From: Geomonas oryzae
Lineage (GTDB): Bacteria; Desulfobacterota; Desulfuromonadia; Geobacterales; Geobacteraceae
NCBI RefSeq assembly: GCF_004117875.1
Contig: NZ_RAHW01000004.1
Coordinates: 372,001 to 436,000 of the forward strand
Direction of reading: 5' to 3'
DNA length: 64,000 bases
The position numbers were made by a program, and so were the translations under genes. The notes below the pieces were generated by a model. The model was not told where the DNA came from. It made no database searches and saw nothing but the letters and a program-made list of their open reading frames with translations. Below, piece by piece: positions 33,362 to 41,923 of the stretch. The stretch's first letter is position 1. Each line of letters begins with the position of its first letter.

Positions 33362-34870
33362 ATGAAGGTTCTGCTCGTCTACCCTAAGTACCCAGATACC
33401 TATTGGAGTTTCAGCTATGCAATGCCGTTTATCGGGAAAAAAGCCGCGTTTCCTCCCCTGGGTCTTCTTACTGTTGCGGCGCTTACCCCTGACAGCTGGG
33501 AAGTGAGGCTGATCGATCTTAACGTCGAGCGGCTTTCTGATAATGACCTGCAGTGGGCCGATTACGTATTTCTCGGTGCCATGACGGTCCAGAGGGAGTC
33601 CGTAAGGGAAGTCTTGAGCCGATGCAGCTCTCTAAGGATCAAGACCGTCGGGGGAGGCCCGCTTTTCTCGACATGCCATGATGAGTTTCCCGAGGTGGAC
33701 CATTTGGTGCTCGGTGAGGCCGAGGTCACATTGCCGCGTTTTCTGGAAGACCTCGAAAAAAAAAGCCAGCAGCGGATTTACCTCCCCGGCAACCGCCCCG
33801 ACATTGCTCGCACGCCGATCCCGCGATGGGCGCTGATCGACATGCACAAGTACGCCTCCATGAATGTACAGTATTCCCGGGGATGTCCTTTCGATTGCGA
33901 GTTTTGCGACATCACTGCACTGTTCGGTCACAACCCGAGAACCAAAACTCCGGAACAGGTCATAGCCGAGCTCGATGCGCTCTACTCCAGGGGGTGGCGC
34001 GGAGGGGTTTTCTTCGTTGACGACAACTTCATTGGCGATAAACGAAAGCTGATAAATGAAGTTCTTCCGGCGATGATTTCCTGGATGAAGGCGCATGGAT
34101 ACCCGTTCTTCTTCTATACCGAGGCTTCCATCAATCTTGCGGACGACCCGCGTCTCCTCGAATTGATGGTCACCGCCGGTTTTCAGGAGGTCTTCATCGG
34201 CATCGAAAGCCCGGAACCGGATTCTCTGAGGGAAACGGGCAAACTGCAGAACCACAACCGCGATCTCCTAGCCTCGGTGCGCTATATCCAACAGGCGGGG
34301 CTTCAGGTGCAGGGAGGCTTCATCGTGGGTTTCGACAGTGACTCACCTGAAATCTTCGACAAACAGCTCCACTTCATACAGAAAAGCGGCATCGTTACGG
34401 CCATGGTGGGAATACTGATGGTCCTGCGTGGTACCAAGTTGCATAGCCGGCTCGCCAGCGAGGGAAGGATCATCAGTACTGCCAATGGCAACAACACCGA
34501 TACCGCCCTCACTTTTACCCCGAAGATGAGCCCACAGGTGCTGATAGCAGGTTATCAGCGACTGGTGAGGACCATTTATTCGCCGGATTATTTCTACGAT
34601 CGCATGATGACTTTTCTGAAAGAGTACCGGCTTTCGGGACCATCCCTGTTTTCCACGCTACAGTGGCGTGATGTCAGGGCATTTTTCCGATCCGTGCTTT
34701 TTCTGGGGATTCTGGGTAAGGAGCGGCTGCACTATTGGAAGGTTTTTTTCTGGACGCTCCTCAGGAAACCACGACTACTCCCGTTGACCATAACGCTGGC
34801 AATCTATGGTTTTCATTTCCGTACCGTTTCCGACCAGATCTGCTCCCCACCCACCGATGAGTGCCGCTAA
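33362..34870 (+). CDS. B12-binding-domain radical SAM protein (DUF4070 type)
   Basis: 502 residues. The N-terminal cobalamin-binding Rossmann-like domain starts M-K-V-L-L-V-Y-P-K-Y and contains P-P-L-G-L-L-T-V-A-A. The radical SAM core has C-P-F-D-C-E-F-C (CxxxCxxC, about 177-184), which binds the 4Fe-4S cluster. The C-terminal DUF4070-like part has F-T-P-K-M-S-P-Q-V-L-I-A-G-Y. Members are B12-dependent methylases or similar (HpnP hopanoid methylase belongs to this broad group), but the substrate here is not readable. GGAGGGGAAA precedes ATG 33362. It could modify membrane lipids, which would fit stress cargo; this is speculation. Confidence 0.85.
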   Translation: MKVLLVYPKYPDTYWSFSYAMPFIGKKAAFPPLGLLTVAALTPDSWEVRLIDLNVERLSDNDLQWADYVFLGAMTVQRESVREVLSRCSSLRIKTVGGGPLFSTCHDEFPEVDHLVLGEAEVTLPRFLEDLEKKSQQRIYLPGNRPDIARTPIPRWALIDMHKYASMNVQYSRGCPFDCEFCDITALFGHNPRTKTPEQVIAELDALYSRGWRGGVFFVDDNFIGDKRKLINEVLPAMISWMKAHGYPFFFYTEASINLADDPRLLELMVTAGFQEVFIGIESPEPDSLRETGKLQNHNRDLLASVRYIQQAGLQVQGGFIVGFDSDSPEIFDKQLHFIQKSGIVTAMVGILMVLRGTKLHSRLASEGRIISTANGNNTDTALTFTPKMSPQVLIAGYQRLVRTIYSPDYFYDRMMTFLKEYRLSGPSLFSTLQWRDVRAFFRSVLFLGILGKERLHYWKVFFWTLLRKPRLLPLTITLAIYGFHFRTVSDQICSPPTDECR

Positions 34871-35177
34871 GGCAAGGATCCTGGGAGCACGCGGGGACGC
34901 GTCGGCTGATGCAGTTCGAGCCACATGGCGCACCTCATGATCGCGCGTGACGGAGCCGAGACGTTTCGCTTTCCTTGGATTAAGTTTCGATCCTCGGTGA
35001 GATCGTTCTTTGCGCACAAAACGCCTTGGCTTTCAGCTCCGAATCGGAACTCGATATTATGCCGTTCCCTAACCACCTCAAGCTGGAACTCAGCTGCAAT
35101 GAGAGTGGGAAACCGCTCGCTGCTTATCTTGCATGGTCATCGATTGGAGGCTGGAACACCAGGCGGGTGTAGGCTTG
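34871..35177. other. No confident gene
   Basis: A minus-strand frame around 34867-35110 has moderately protein-like sequence (E-F-Q-L-E-V-V-R-E-R-H-N-I-E-F-R-F-G-A-E-S) but no start with a ribosome site. It may be a decayed gene. Confidence 0.35.
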
Positions 35178-35804
35178 CTACTTCCGTGGCCAGCCTTTGA
35201 AACCGACGATTACCGCCAGGGAGAGGCAGAAAACAACGCTCAACCCTGCCGACACGAAAGAAACAGCGAACGCGGCAAGATACATGAACGGCCCGAAGCT
35301 GAATTGTCTGGTGATCTGATCAATGTGCTGAGGGTCCACGCTTCGCCCCCCCCCGAGCAACCTTCCATTTTTTGAGGCGTAGTGCCACAACCCCTTGAAT
35401 GCTATTGCTATCCCGAAGAAGGTGCCGGAAAAGACCGCACCGGCAACCTTCGCTTCAGGGTGAAGAAGGTATTCCGCCACCAAGGCGGTCGGAAACGGCA
35501 GGAAGGTGACCAGCAACAGCACCAAACCGTTCAAGTACAGGAACGTGTGATCGCTTCTCTGGACGAAGGTGAAAATCCGGTGATGGTTCACCCACTTGGC
35601 GAGGACCGTGACAAAGCTCGTCACGAAGGCAAGGTAGTGGGGCCACAGCGCCAGCAAGGCAGAACTCAGGCTCTGATCGGCACCGAGTTCCGAAGCATTT
35701 GGCACTTTGATGGTCAAGACCAGCAGTGTTATGGCGATGGCGAAAACCCCGTCGCTGAACGCCTCAATGCGTCCTGTTTCCTTTCTTGCAAAGCTCTTGA
35801 CCAT
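35178..35804 (-). CDS. TMEM175-family (DUF1211) potassium channel-like protein
   Basis: 208 residues with six hydrophobic segments. The family signature R-I-E-A-F-S-D-G-V-F-A-I-A-I-T-L-L-V-L lies in the first segment (about 11-29). Bacterial TMEM175 proteins are K+ leak channels with one six-helix unit per subunit. The second family motif is H-Y-L-A-F-V-T-S-F-V. I placed the start at ATG 35804, shortly before the signature; an in-frame GTG ten codons upstream is possible. With the two P-type pumps this gives the island three cation-handling proteins. Confidence 0.8.
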   Translation of the reverse strand: MVKSFARKETGRIEAFSDGVFAIAITLLVLTIKVPNASELGADQSLSSALLALWPHYLAFVTSFVTVLAKWVNHHRIFTFVQRSDHTFLYLNGLVLLLVTFLPFPTALVAEYLLHPEAKVAGAVFSGTFFGIAIAFKGLWHYASKNGRLLGGGRSVDPQHIDQITRQFSFGPFMYLAAFAVSFVSAGLSVVFCLSLAVIVGFKGWPRK

Positions 35805-35846
35805 GGCTCTCTGCTGCCGGCAAGACGTTGCCACTGGAGCAATCGC

Positions 35847-36026
35847 TCAGGGCTTGCTTCTCAGCCGGGACAGGAGATTACTCACGAATTCTTCACGTTC
35901 CAAAAGTCCTAAGTGCCATGCCCGGTTGTCGGTGCCTACTCTCTCAGTTTTTAGGTTGGAGAGGGATGACTCGAGTATTTCGATCAGAATGCCCGCCTCT
36001 TTTTCAGTCAACTCAATCCTGGTCAT
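35847..36026 (-). CDS. Unknown small helical protein (59 aa)
   Basis: ATG 36026 follows GGGAGGCTAGTGAT. The product begins M-T-R-I-E-L-T-E-K-E-A-G-I-L-I-E-I-L-E-S-S-L-S-N-L and continues with a second charged helix ending L-L-S-R-L-R-S-K-P. It resembles short two-helix regulatory proteins, but no family name is certain. It is the gene upstream of the TMEM175-like gene on the same strand. Confidence 0.55.
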   Translation of the reverse strand: MTRIELTEKEAGILIEILESSLSNLKTERVGTDNRAWHLGLLEREEFVSNLLSRLRSKP

Positions 36027-36430
36027 ATCACTAGCCTCCCTTTTTATATCGAAGCCGCTTCTCCAGCTTTCAGGTTCTCTGACAGAGAGTCGGTAAGGTG
36101 ATCGATTCCTGGCCTTCATTCGGAGATACAACCCGCTGTTTTACCGACTCGTGTTGTCATCATTATAACTGCCATGAAACGTGTTACAATTAACAAATAC
36201 GGAACAAGAGCGGTAAGCGGATAGAAAAGCATTGCTCGCTGCCCCGAAAATCGAAGCCAGCGCAACCTTCCCCAGGGGCATGAGCCACTGAAGGAAAGGG
36301 GAAGTGACCATTCTCACCAAAATCTCTTGTCAAAACGAAAAGATGAAACCACCTACAGGTCGGTTCTTCGGGCCGAGGTTTCGACACCTTCGAGGGCTGC
36401 AATTATCCCGCCGGTCGAGGATTTTCAAAA
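36027..36430. other. Divergent promoter region, no gene seen
   Basis: Separates minus-strand and plus-strand genes. AT-rich around 36150-36215, where promoters are likely. No reading frame has a good start. Confidence 0.4.
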
Positions 36431-36622
36431 ATGGCAAAGACCTATACGTTCACCACCAAACATTACCCGGCAAATGATCTCCTTGCCCTTGATTTGCAGG
36501 ATCACCTGGATGAAATGGCAAAGCTCGGATGGGAGATGGTAAGCACCGAACGACTCATCAATGAGCATAGTCCAGCCACGCCTCAGCTGGTACTTTTCTG
36601 GGGCAAAGAAGCAGAGAGGTAA
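36431..36622 (+). CDS. Small DUF4177-like protein (63 aa)
   Basis: ATG 36431 starts M-A-K-T-Y-T-F-T-T-K-H-Y-P-A-N-D, followed by L-A-L-D-L-Q-D-H-L-D-E-M-A-K-L-G-W-E-M-V-S-T-E-R, and ends V-L-F-W-G-K-E-A-E-R. The pattern of one helix containing L-x-x-x-G-W-E-[ML]-V then strands with an F-W end resembles the small DUF4177 fold. No function is known. A degenerate copy lies at 14060-14248 just before ftsH, and the downstream flanks are also alike. Confidence 0.6.
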   Translation: MAKTYTFTTKHYPANDLLALDLQDHLDEMAKLGWEMVSTERLINEHSPATPQLVLFWGKEAER

Positions 36623-36752
36623 GCGTGGCCTCGATCAACAAGCCCAACCCACGCGTTGGACACATCCGAGGAACGAACAAAAGACAACCTGACAGGCCGA
36701 GGGTCACTCCAGGCAACAGGCTACCTCGGTTCGCTTCAGCACAAGGTGTTGT

Positions 36753-38093
36753 ATGAAAGATCCGCACACAACAAGGGCACAAATGGTTCGTGAGATCGCC
36801 GAACTTCGCAAGAAGGTGGCCCGGATGGAATCATCGGCACAAGAATACAAAGAGCTGGAATCGGAGATCCAGGCTTCCCGAAGCTATGCCGAGAAAATCG
36901 TGGAAACAGTGCGGGAGTCGCTTGTGGTGCTCAATTCCGACTTGGTGATTCTCACCGTAAATCGGAGTTTCTACGACACCTTCAAGGTAACGCCCGAGGC
37001 AACGATCGGGAAATTCATCTACGATCTGGGCAACGGGCAGTGGGACATTCCCGAACTGCGGACACTGATCAAGGAGGTGCTCGCCAATTGTGCTGTTTTC
37101 AACGGGTATGAAGTTGAGTACGATTTCCCTGACATCGGCCCGAAGACCATGCTGCTCAACGCCAGGGAGATCTCCAGTAGCAACATCGGCTCGCGAATAA
37201 TCCTGTTGGCAATGGAAGACATTACCGAACGCAAGTTGGCGCAGGAGCGGGTCAATGAAGTCATAAGACAGCACCAAGCCATTTTGAATCACATCCCCTA
37301 CGCCGCCTGGCTTAAGGATAGCAACGGTAAGTATGTCACAGCAAACGTCCCTTTTAACCAAATATTCGGAGTGGCACCTGACGATCTGACTGGGAAGAAT
37401 GATTACGATATCTTTCCACCGGAACTGGCTGCGAAATACGAGAAGGACTCAAGGGAGGTCATTACGACCGGCAAGCGTGTCCTTTCCGAGTGCTCCACCG
37501 TTGATCGGGGGGGGAGGGTTCAGTACCTGGAAAAGACGGAGACACCTATTTTCAACGATATGGGAGTGGCCATTGGGATCATCGGGATCGTCCAGGACAT
37601 TACCCGCCGAAAGGAAGCAGAGATAACGCTGCAGCACTCCAGCACCCACGATTTCTTGACGGGCCTTTATAACCGAGCGTTCTTCGGCGAGGAAATGGAA
37701 CGGCTTGCCCACAGCAGGATGTTCCCTCTGAGTATCGTGATGGCGGATATCAATGGTCTGAAATCTGTCAACGACAAACTGGGACACGAGGCGGGTGACC
37801 TTCTGATCCGATTGGCCGCCCGAATCATCCAGGGAGCATTCCGGGCCGAGGACATCGTTGCCCGTCTCGGGGGGGACGAATTTGCTGTCCTGCTTCCGCA
37901 AGCCGACAAAGATGTCGCCGAGGGCGCAGTCAAGAGGATCATGGGCTGCGCTGAAATCATCGATGGTACCGTGAGCATCGCTTTTGGAATCGCTACCGCC
38001 GAAAGCGGAGAGCAACTTGCAGAAACGTTACGTCTCAGCGACATGAGGATGTACCGAGATAAGTTCGACTACAAGGCTGATAACCGAAATTGA
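36753..38093 (+). CDS. PAS-PAS-GGDEF diguanylate cyclase
   Basis: 446 residues, no membrane segment. Order: short coiled coil (about 1-35), PAS domain 1 (about 45-160), PAS domain 2 with P-Y-A-A-W-L-K-D-S-N-G-K-Y (about 175-290), and a GGDEF domain with H-D-F-L-T-G-L-Y-N-R, L-G-H-E-A-G-D and the active site A-R-L-G-G-D-E-F-A-V-L-L. It should make cyclic di-GMP from GTP in the cytoplasm in response to a PAS-bound signal. The usual inhibitory R-x-x-D before GGDEF is present as R-A-E-D. It is placed in the island just before a receiver protein. Confidence 0.88.
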   Translation: MKDPHTTRAQMVREIAELRKKVARMESSAQEYKELESEIQASRSYAEKIVETVRESLVVLNSDLVILTVNRSFYDTFKVTPEATIGKFIYDLGNGQWDIPELRTLIKEVLANCAVFNGYEVEYDFPDIGPKTMLLNAREISSSNIGSRIILLAMEDITERKLAQERVNEVIRQHQAILNHIPYAAWLKDSNGKYVTANVPFNQIFGVAPDDLTGKNDYDIFPPELAAKYEKDSREVITTGKRVLSECSTVDRGGRVQYLEKTETPIFNDMGVAIGIIGIVQDITRRKEAEITLQHSSTHDFLTGLYNRAFFGEEMERLAHSRMFPLSIVMADINGLKSVNDKLGHEAGDLLIRLAARIIQGAFRAEDIVARLGGDEFAVLLPQADKDVAEGAVKRIMGCAEIIDGTVSIAFGIATAESGEQLAETLRLSDMRMYRDKFDYKADNRN

Positions 38094-38354
38094 TGATCCG
38101 TTTCCTCTGCCCCTTCGAGCTTCCTTTCCCCTCCGCCGCATAGCTAAGCTAGTTTTGTACAAAATGCACTTTGGCTGTTATAATCTGACCGTAACTCAAG
38201 CTCACGCACTGCCCGACTGACACAGACTTTACGTTCAACAACTCTTGTGTGCGGGCAATCCATATTGATCGGGGTGAGCCGATGAATGCACCTGCAAACT
38301 TGCCCCGGTCGCTGGTCCGCGTTACGTGCCCATTTTGAGTGGAAATCCCGGCCT
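38094..38354. other. Intergenic region before the response regulator
   Basis: AT-rich around 38145-38190 (possible promoter TTGGCT / TATAAT-like). No gene. Confidence 0.4.
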
Positions 38355-38855
38355 ATGTTGCACAAAAAGTACACTATTCTCGTGGCTGATGACGACCCAA
38401 ACGGTCGGCTGCTGATGGAACGAGCTTTTAAGGCCAGCCTTGTAAAGGCAGAGCTTCGACTAGTGGCATGCGGAGAAGAAGCAATTGCATACCTTAAAGG
38501 TGAAGGAGTGTTCGCCGACCGTTCAAATTATCAGTACCCATCATTCCTTCTCACTGACTTGAAAATGTTTCCCGGTGACGGGTTTTCGATTCTCGCCTTT
38601 CTGCAAAGTACGCCAGACTCTGCAATCATTCCCACCATCGTACTTTCATCGTCAAATGACTCGGATGACATAAAAAGAGCTTACATGCTTGGAGCCAGCG
38701 CCTATATTGTCAAACCGCAGGAACCCAACCAGTTGGTTGAACTACTAAAGGCAATTGCCGCTTTCTGGCTGATTTGTGAAGTGCCTGAGGTAGATGAGAT
38801 CGGCCGACGAGTGTCAACAAGTAACCAAGGAAAATTGGGCGAAAGGTTCTCCTAA
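38355..38855 (+). CDS. Single-domain response regulator
   Basis: 166 residues from ATG 38355. Receiver domain with I-L-V-A-D-D-D-P-N-G-R-L-L (acidic pocket), F-L-L-T-D-L-K-M-F-P-G-D-G (phospho-Asp), T-I-V-L-S-S-S-N and Y-I-V-K-P-Q-E-P (Lys). The M-F-P-G-D-G spacing and the long gap between strands 2 and 3 (F-A-D-R-S-N-Y-Q-Y-P) are typical of Rcp1/CheY-like regulators partnered with phytochrome-like or hybrid kinases. No output domain; the 40-residue tail is unassigned. Last gene before the island's right end. Confidence 0.8.
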   Translation: MLHKKYTILVADDDPNGRLLMERAFKASLVKAELRLVACGEEAIAYLKGEGVFADRSNYQYPSFLLTDLKMFPGDGFSILAFLQSTPDSAIIPTIVLSSSNDSDDIKRAYMLGASAYIVKPQEPNQLVELLKAIAAFWLICEVPEVDEIGRRVSTSNQGKLGERFS

Positions 38856-39271
38856 CGATAGCAAAGACGCACCGGGGATTTCGATTTCAAAAAAAGGTTG
38901 CTTCCCGCGATTACTCCAATGGGCAGTGCCATAGACGACCATGATGCACAATTGCACCCAGTTCAGGATAGACATGAGCAGTATTGTGAATCGGCTTCGA
39001 ATTTTGACCCAGTATCGGCTTCCCAGGGTTAGAGGAGAGCGAGAACAAGCCAATAAGGGTTCGGTGTTCGGCCGGCCACGCGCTGGCCCGTTGGTTAAGC
39101 TAGCCTCGAGTTCGTGAAGACACTTTCGCGATACTTTCGCAGGTGTACTTGGATTCTGATGCAACTCCCTATATTTCGTTGGACGGAAATCACAAGGAAG
39201 TTTAGAATGATTTAGTTGATTTTATTATTGTTTTAGCCATAGTGCCGGGGTGGTTGTTTTAGGAGCTTGCT
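38856..39271. other. Right end of the island, no gene
   Basis: Contains the second copy of the 35-bp repeat (38985-39019), then unassigned sequence that becomes AT-rich just before the right attachment copy at 39272. Confidence 0.45.
38985..39019. repeat. 35-bp direct repeat, copy 2
   Basis: Identical to 11907-11941. No transposase lies beside this copy. Confidence 0.6.
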
Positions 39272-39298
39272 GGGTTCGAACCCCGTTTCCCGCTCCAT
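39272..39298. repeat. Right attachment copy (attR) of the tRNA-Gly 3' end
   Basis: 27 bases identical to 3555-3581 (T-arm 3' half, acceptor strand and CCA). Not a complete tRNA. It is followed by a copy of the tRNA terminator (39308-39334, AAGGAATCCTTCGGGATTCC then eight Ts). It marks the right junction of the 35.7-kb island. Confidence 0.88.
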
Positions 39299-39307
39299 AC
39301 TAACAAC

Positions 39308-39334
39308 AAGGAATCCTTCGGGATTCCTTTTTTT
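39308..39334 (+). terminator. Terminator copy behind attR
   Basis: A GGAATCC/GGATTCC stem with a TTCG loop and a run of Ts. Near-identical to 40107-40133. Confidence 0.7.
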
Positions 39335-39539
39335 TTGCCCCGACTTTCACCAAACCTTTCACTAAGAAGGTTTTCAGAGAGAGTCGGGGCTTTCGTTTAT
39401 TGCTGTTGGTAAGGTTAGGACAGGAGAGGGGAGCCGGCGTGGCAACTGTTACGATAAAGCTGTTGCCGAAAGCTTGGTGAAATCAGCGTGTGTCCAGGAA
39501 GCCAGTGACGATTGAAAACTTATTATTGAGCAGCTCGCG

Positions 39540-39956
39540 TTACTGCGGGGTGGGCGCTCTTTTCAGTGCCCCCTCAAGTTCGTGAGTCAGGCATGCTAGG
39601 ATTGACGTAATCATCCTCGCTGTTAAGTATGACTTGACTTGCTCCGACTGAATCGGTGTTTGCATATCATTCTCTGTTAGTGACGCGAACCTCTGCACAC
39701 GCAGATCGGAGGCGAATTTAATCTCTGCGCAGTCGCAAACATCTGCAGGATTTATTGGCTGATTAGACAGAGAAAGCGCCATTTCTGGTTGCAATATAAT
39801 TTGATTAACGAGGCGTTCGCAGGACGGACGAAGCGCTCTTTGCAATTGGTTAAGTCGCATGGCACCTAGTTCCGGTTCCTGAGCTCTAGACACAGATGCA
39901 AACATTAACGATATACACAGGGCAACTCCTGTGTATGTATTTGGGTGTAGATTCAT
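39540..39956 (-). CDS. Unknown exported protein (138 aa)
   Basis: A signal peptide (M-N-L-H-P-N-T-Y-T-G-V-A-L-C-I-S-L-M-F-A-S-V-S-R-A) is followed by a helical mature protein with four cysteines (P-S-C-E-R, D-V-C-D-C-A-E-I, I-L-A-C-L-T). No haem motif and no family recognised. It is the only gene in the short segment between the second and third tRNA-tail copies (39299-40097), so it is probably the last cargo of a deleted element. Confidence 0.6.
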   Translation of the reverse strand: MNLHPNTYTGVALCISLMFASVSRAQEPELGAMRLNQLQRALRPSCERLVNQIILQPEMALSLSNQPINPADVCDCAEIKFASDLRVQRFASLTENDMQTPIQSEQVKSYLTARMITSILACLTHELEGALKRAPTPQ

Positions 39957-40071
39957 GTTTTCTCCTTTGCCATGCCTAAGTCATTATTGAGGAGTGATCA
40001 ACGGCGAGATGTGTTGTGTAATGTGTGGAAAAACAGCGCATTAAATTTGCGATGTGCGCGGGTACACAGTT

Positions 40072-40097
40072 TTCGAACCCCGTTCCCCGCTCCATAC
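40072..40097. repeat. Third, diverged tRNA-Gly tail copy
   Basis: TTCGAACCCCGTTCCCCGCT then CCAT is the tRNA 3' end with one change (GTTCCCCGC for GTTTCCCGC). The following 35 bases match those behind attR almost perfectly, including the terminator hairpin. It is a second right-end site in tandem. Confidence 0.8.
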
Positions 40098-40106
40098 TGA
40101 CAACAA

Positions 40107-40133
40107 GGAATCCTTCGGGATTCCTTTTTTTTG
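40107..40133 (+). terminator. Terminator copy behind the third tRNA tail
   Basis: Same GGAATCC/GGATTCC hairpin with TTCG loop and T-run as at 39308. Confidence 0.7.
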
Positions 40134-40183
40134 CCCCGACTTTCGCTAAAGCTTTCGCTTTTTGATGTCGGGGTTTTCGTTTG

Positions 40184-40231
40184 CTACCCAGCGAAGTCCT
40201 CACCAAAGAAAGCCAGGATCCCAGTACGGAC
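40184..40231 (-). pseudogene. C-terminal relic of a third integrase
   Basis: The last 15 codons read V-R-T-G-I-L-A-F-F-G-E-D-F-A-G-stop, parallel to the intact integrase end R-I-L-S-Y-F-G-R-D-F-K-K-G-R-stop. It lies in the same orientation and at the same distance (about 85 bases) from its tRNA tail. Everything upstream has been replaced. This shows that another element of the same type once sat here. Confidence 0.6.
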
Positions 40232-40278
40232 CGGGCAAGGGTGCGGCTACTTGCAGGTGAAAACCCTCACGCTCCCGA

Positions 40279-41868
40279 CTATTTCACCATTTTCCGCCCA
40301 AGTACCAACGCCTCGACCTGCAGTGGCTGAGGCCTTATGGTGTGGGCGTTTTCGCGCCGGGCCTCGGCTTCGATGTTGTCCAAGGTGGCGATGAGCCGGT
40401 CGCTGCTGGTCACCCGGTAGAATTTCCCGAGCCGCTCACCTATCCCGGAGAGGTCAGCTCCGCCGGGGAAGACGATCACTCCGTACACGGGAAGCCGCCA
40501 GCTGCCACGGGTATTGACGACGGTCATCAGGGTCATCACGTACTCTCGTACTTGGTGGTACGGGTTCACCCCCCAGCTTGCCTTGATCGCCACTGCCGCG
40601 CGGTTTCCCGGCTGGCAGTGCCAGCCGGTGTTCTCCGCGTCCCCATCAGCGAATATCCTGCCGGAGTAGTTCTTCGCCTCGATTACCGTGATGCAGTCCT
40701 TGCTGATCACCACGCTGTCGATGAAACGGCTCACCTCTTTCCCCACCGCGACGTCAACCTGGTGCAGTACCCTCCACGCGCCGGACCTTCCCTTGGCGCT
40801 GGCGGCGAGCGTTTCCCTGATCTCGCGTTCCAGCGCGTTCTCAAACGGGGTTGAGATGGCGTTGGTGAGGGTGCGCGACGCCTCCTCCTTCTCTTTTCCG
40901 GAGGCGCTTCGGTATCTTGTTACCTCGCTCAGCAAGGCGGCTTTTTCCCGGGCCGTCTGTTCCAGCTGTTCCCTGAACTGCGCCACCTGCGCCTGCCGTT
41001 CCTGTTCGATCGACTGGATGATCGCCTCGGCGGCGCGCTGCTGCTCCCTGTCATGGCGCAGCGTGGCCTCCAACTCCCTGATCCGGCCGATAAGCACCTC
41101 GAACTGGGCATCGGAGGTCTTTTCCTGCTCGGCGATCTGGGTCTCTTTGTCTTCCATCTGGCGCAGATACTTGTCCGCGTTGGCAATTAGGATCCGCTCC
41201 CTTTCCAGGGCGGCTCTCCCCTGGATCAGCTTTATCTTCAGGAAGAGTTCCAGAATCACCCACACCAGCAGGGCGGCTATCAGGCTGTTCACCGTGGTGG
41301 TCAGGTAGGTCTGCCAGAGGCTGTAGTCACCGAAGGGATCCTTAAGCCATTCACGGTAATCCTCCGCGAAGCTCGCCGGCATGGTGCTGATCGTGTAGAG
41401 CCTACCGATGACGGGCCGGGACTGTGAGCCGGGCCCGGCGGCGGAGGGAACGGGAAGGCGCAGCATGACGAAGGGGTAGTTGACCAGGTTCACCGGAGCG
41501 GGAAGTTTTCTGACGAGGAGGTTTGGGGAGGTGGTCATCAACACCTTCTGGTCCGGGCAATAAAGGGAGTCGGTGCGGCAGTCGGTGATCACCAGGGCGA
41601 AGATGCTGTAATTGCGGTCCAGAAGCTCCTGGAGCGGTCCTCTCTGGTTGTGGATCAGCAGCGACTCGACGGCTTCCGGAAGGACGCTTGTGAGCTTGGA
41701 CGTCTTGAGATTGGTGTGGATGCTGAGCAGGGTCTTGTTGAGGACGTAATCGTAGTTTTTGTGGTTGATAATGAACGCGAGCCAGAGCGAAACGCAGATC
41801 AATAGAACCAGTCGCAATACGACATACATCGTCCGTCTCATGGGAGGGAGGGTAGTCATGGCGCTCAT
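40279..41868 (-). CDS. NERD-domain membrane protein
   Basis: 529 residues. Two transmembrane segments (about 14-34 and 185-210) flank an extracytoplasmic sensor-like region of about 150 residues. Then come a long coiled coil (about 215-345) and a C-terminal NERD (nuclease-related) domain with E-N-A-L-E-R-E-I-R-E-T-L, V-V-I-S-K-D-C-I-T-V-I-E-A-K-N-Y-S-G-R-I (restriction-endonuclease-like E-x-K) and V-N-P-Y-H-Q-V. Nuclease activity in NERD proteins is predicted, not general fact. The start is uncertain: ATG 41868 and 41859 lack ribosome sites and follow TATAAT, so ATG 41841 is possible. It is the first intact gene right of the island. Confidence 0.72.
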   Translation of the reverse strand: MSAMTTLPPMRRTMYVVLRLVLLICVSLWLAFIINHKNYDYVLNKTLLSIHTNLKTSKLTSVLPEAVESLLIHNQRGPLQELLDRNYSIFALVITDCRTDSLYCPDQKVLMTTSPNLLVRKLPAPVNLVNYPFVMLRLPVPSAAGPGSQSRPVIGRLYTISTMPASFAEDYREWLKDPFGDYSLWQTYLTTTVNSLIAALLVWVILELFLKIKLIQGRAALERERILIANADKYLRQMEDKETQIAEQEKTSDAQFEVLIGRIRELEATLRHDREQQRAAEAIIQSIEQERQAQVAQFREQLEQTAREKAALLSEVTRYRSASGKEKEEASRTLTNAISTPFENALEREIRETLAASAKGRSGAWRVLHQVDVAVGKEVSRFIDSVVISKDCITVIEAKNYSGRIFADGDAENTGWHCQPGNRAAVAIKASWGVNPYHQVREYVMTLMTVVNTRGSWRLPVYGVIVFPGGADLSGIGERLGKFYRVTSSDRLIATLDNIEAEARRENAHTIRPQPLQVEALVLGRKMVK

Positions 41869-41923
41869 TATAGCACGGCCGCCCCGCAATGCCGCCATTA
41901 ACTGCGGCCCGGCCTCCCTGGGG

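Noticed and set aside
39272-39298. tRNA-like sequence as a second functional tRNA-Gly
   Set aside because: Only the 3' part of the T-arm and acceptor end is present; D-arm and anticodon are missing. The same holds for 40072-40097.
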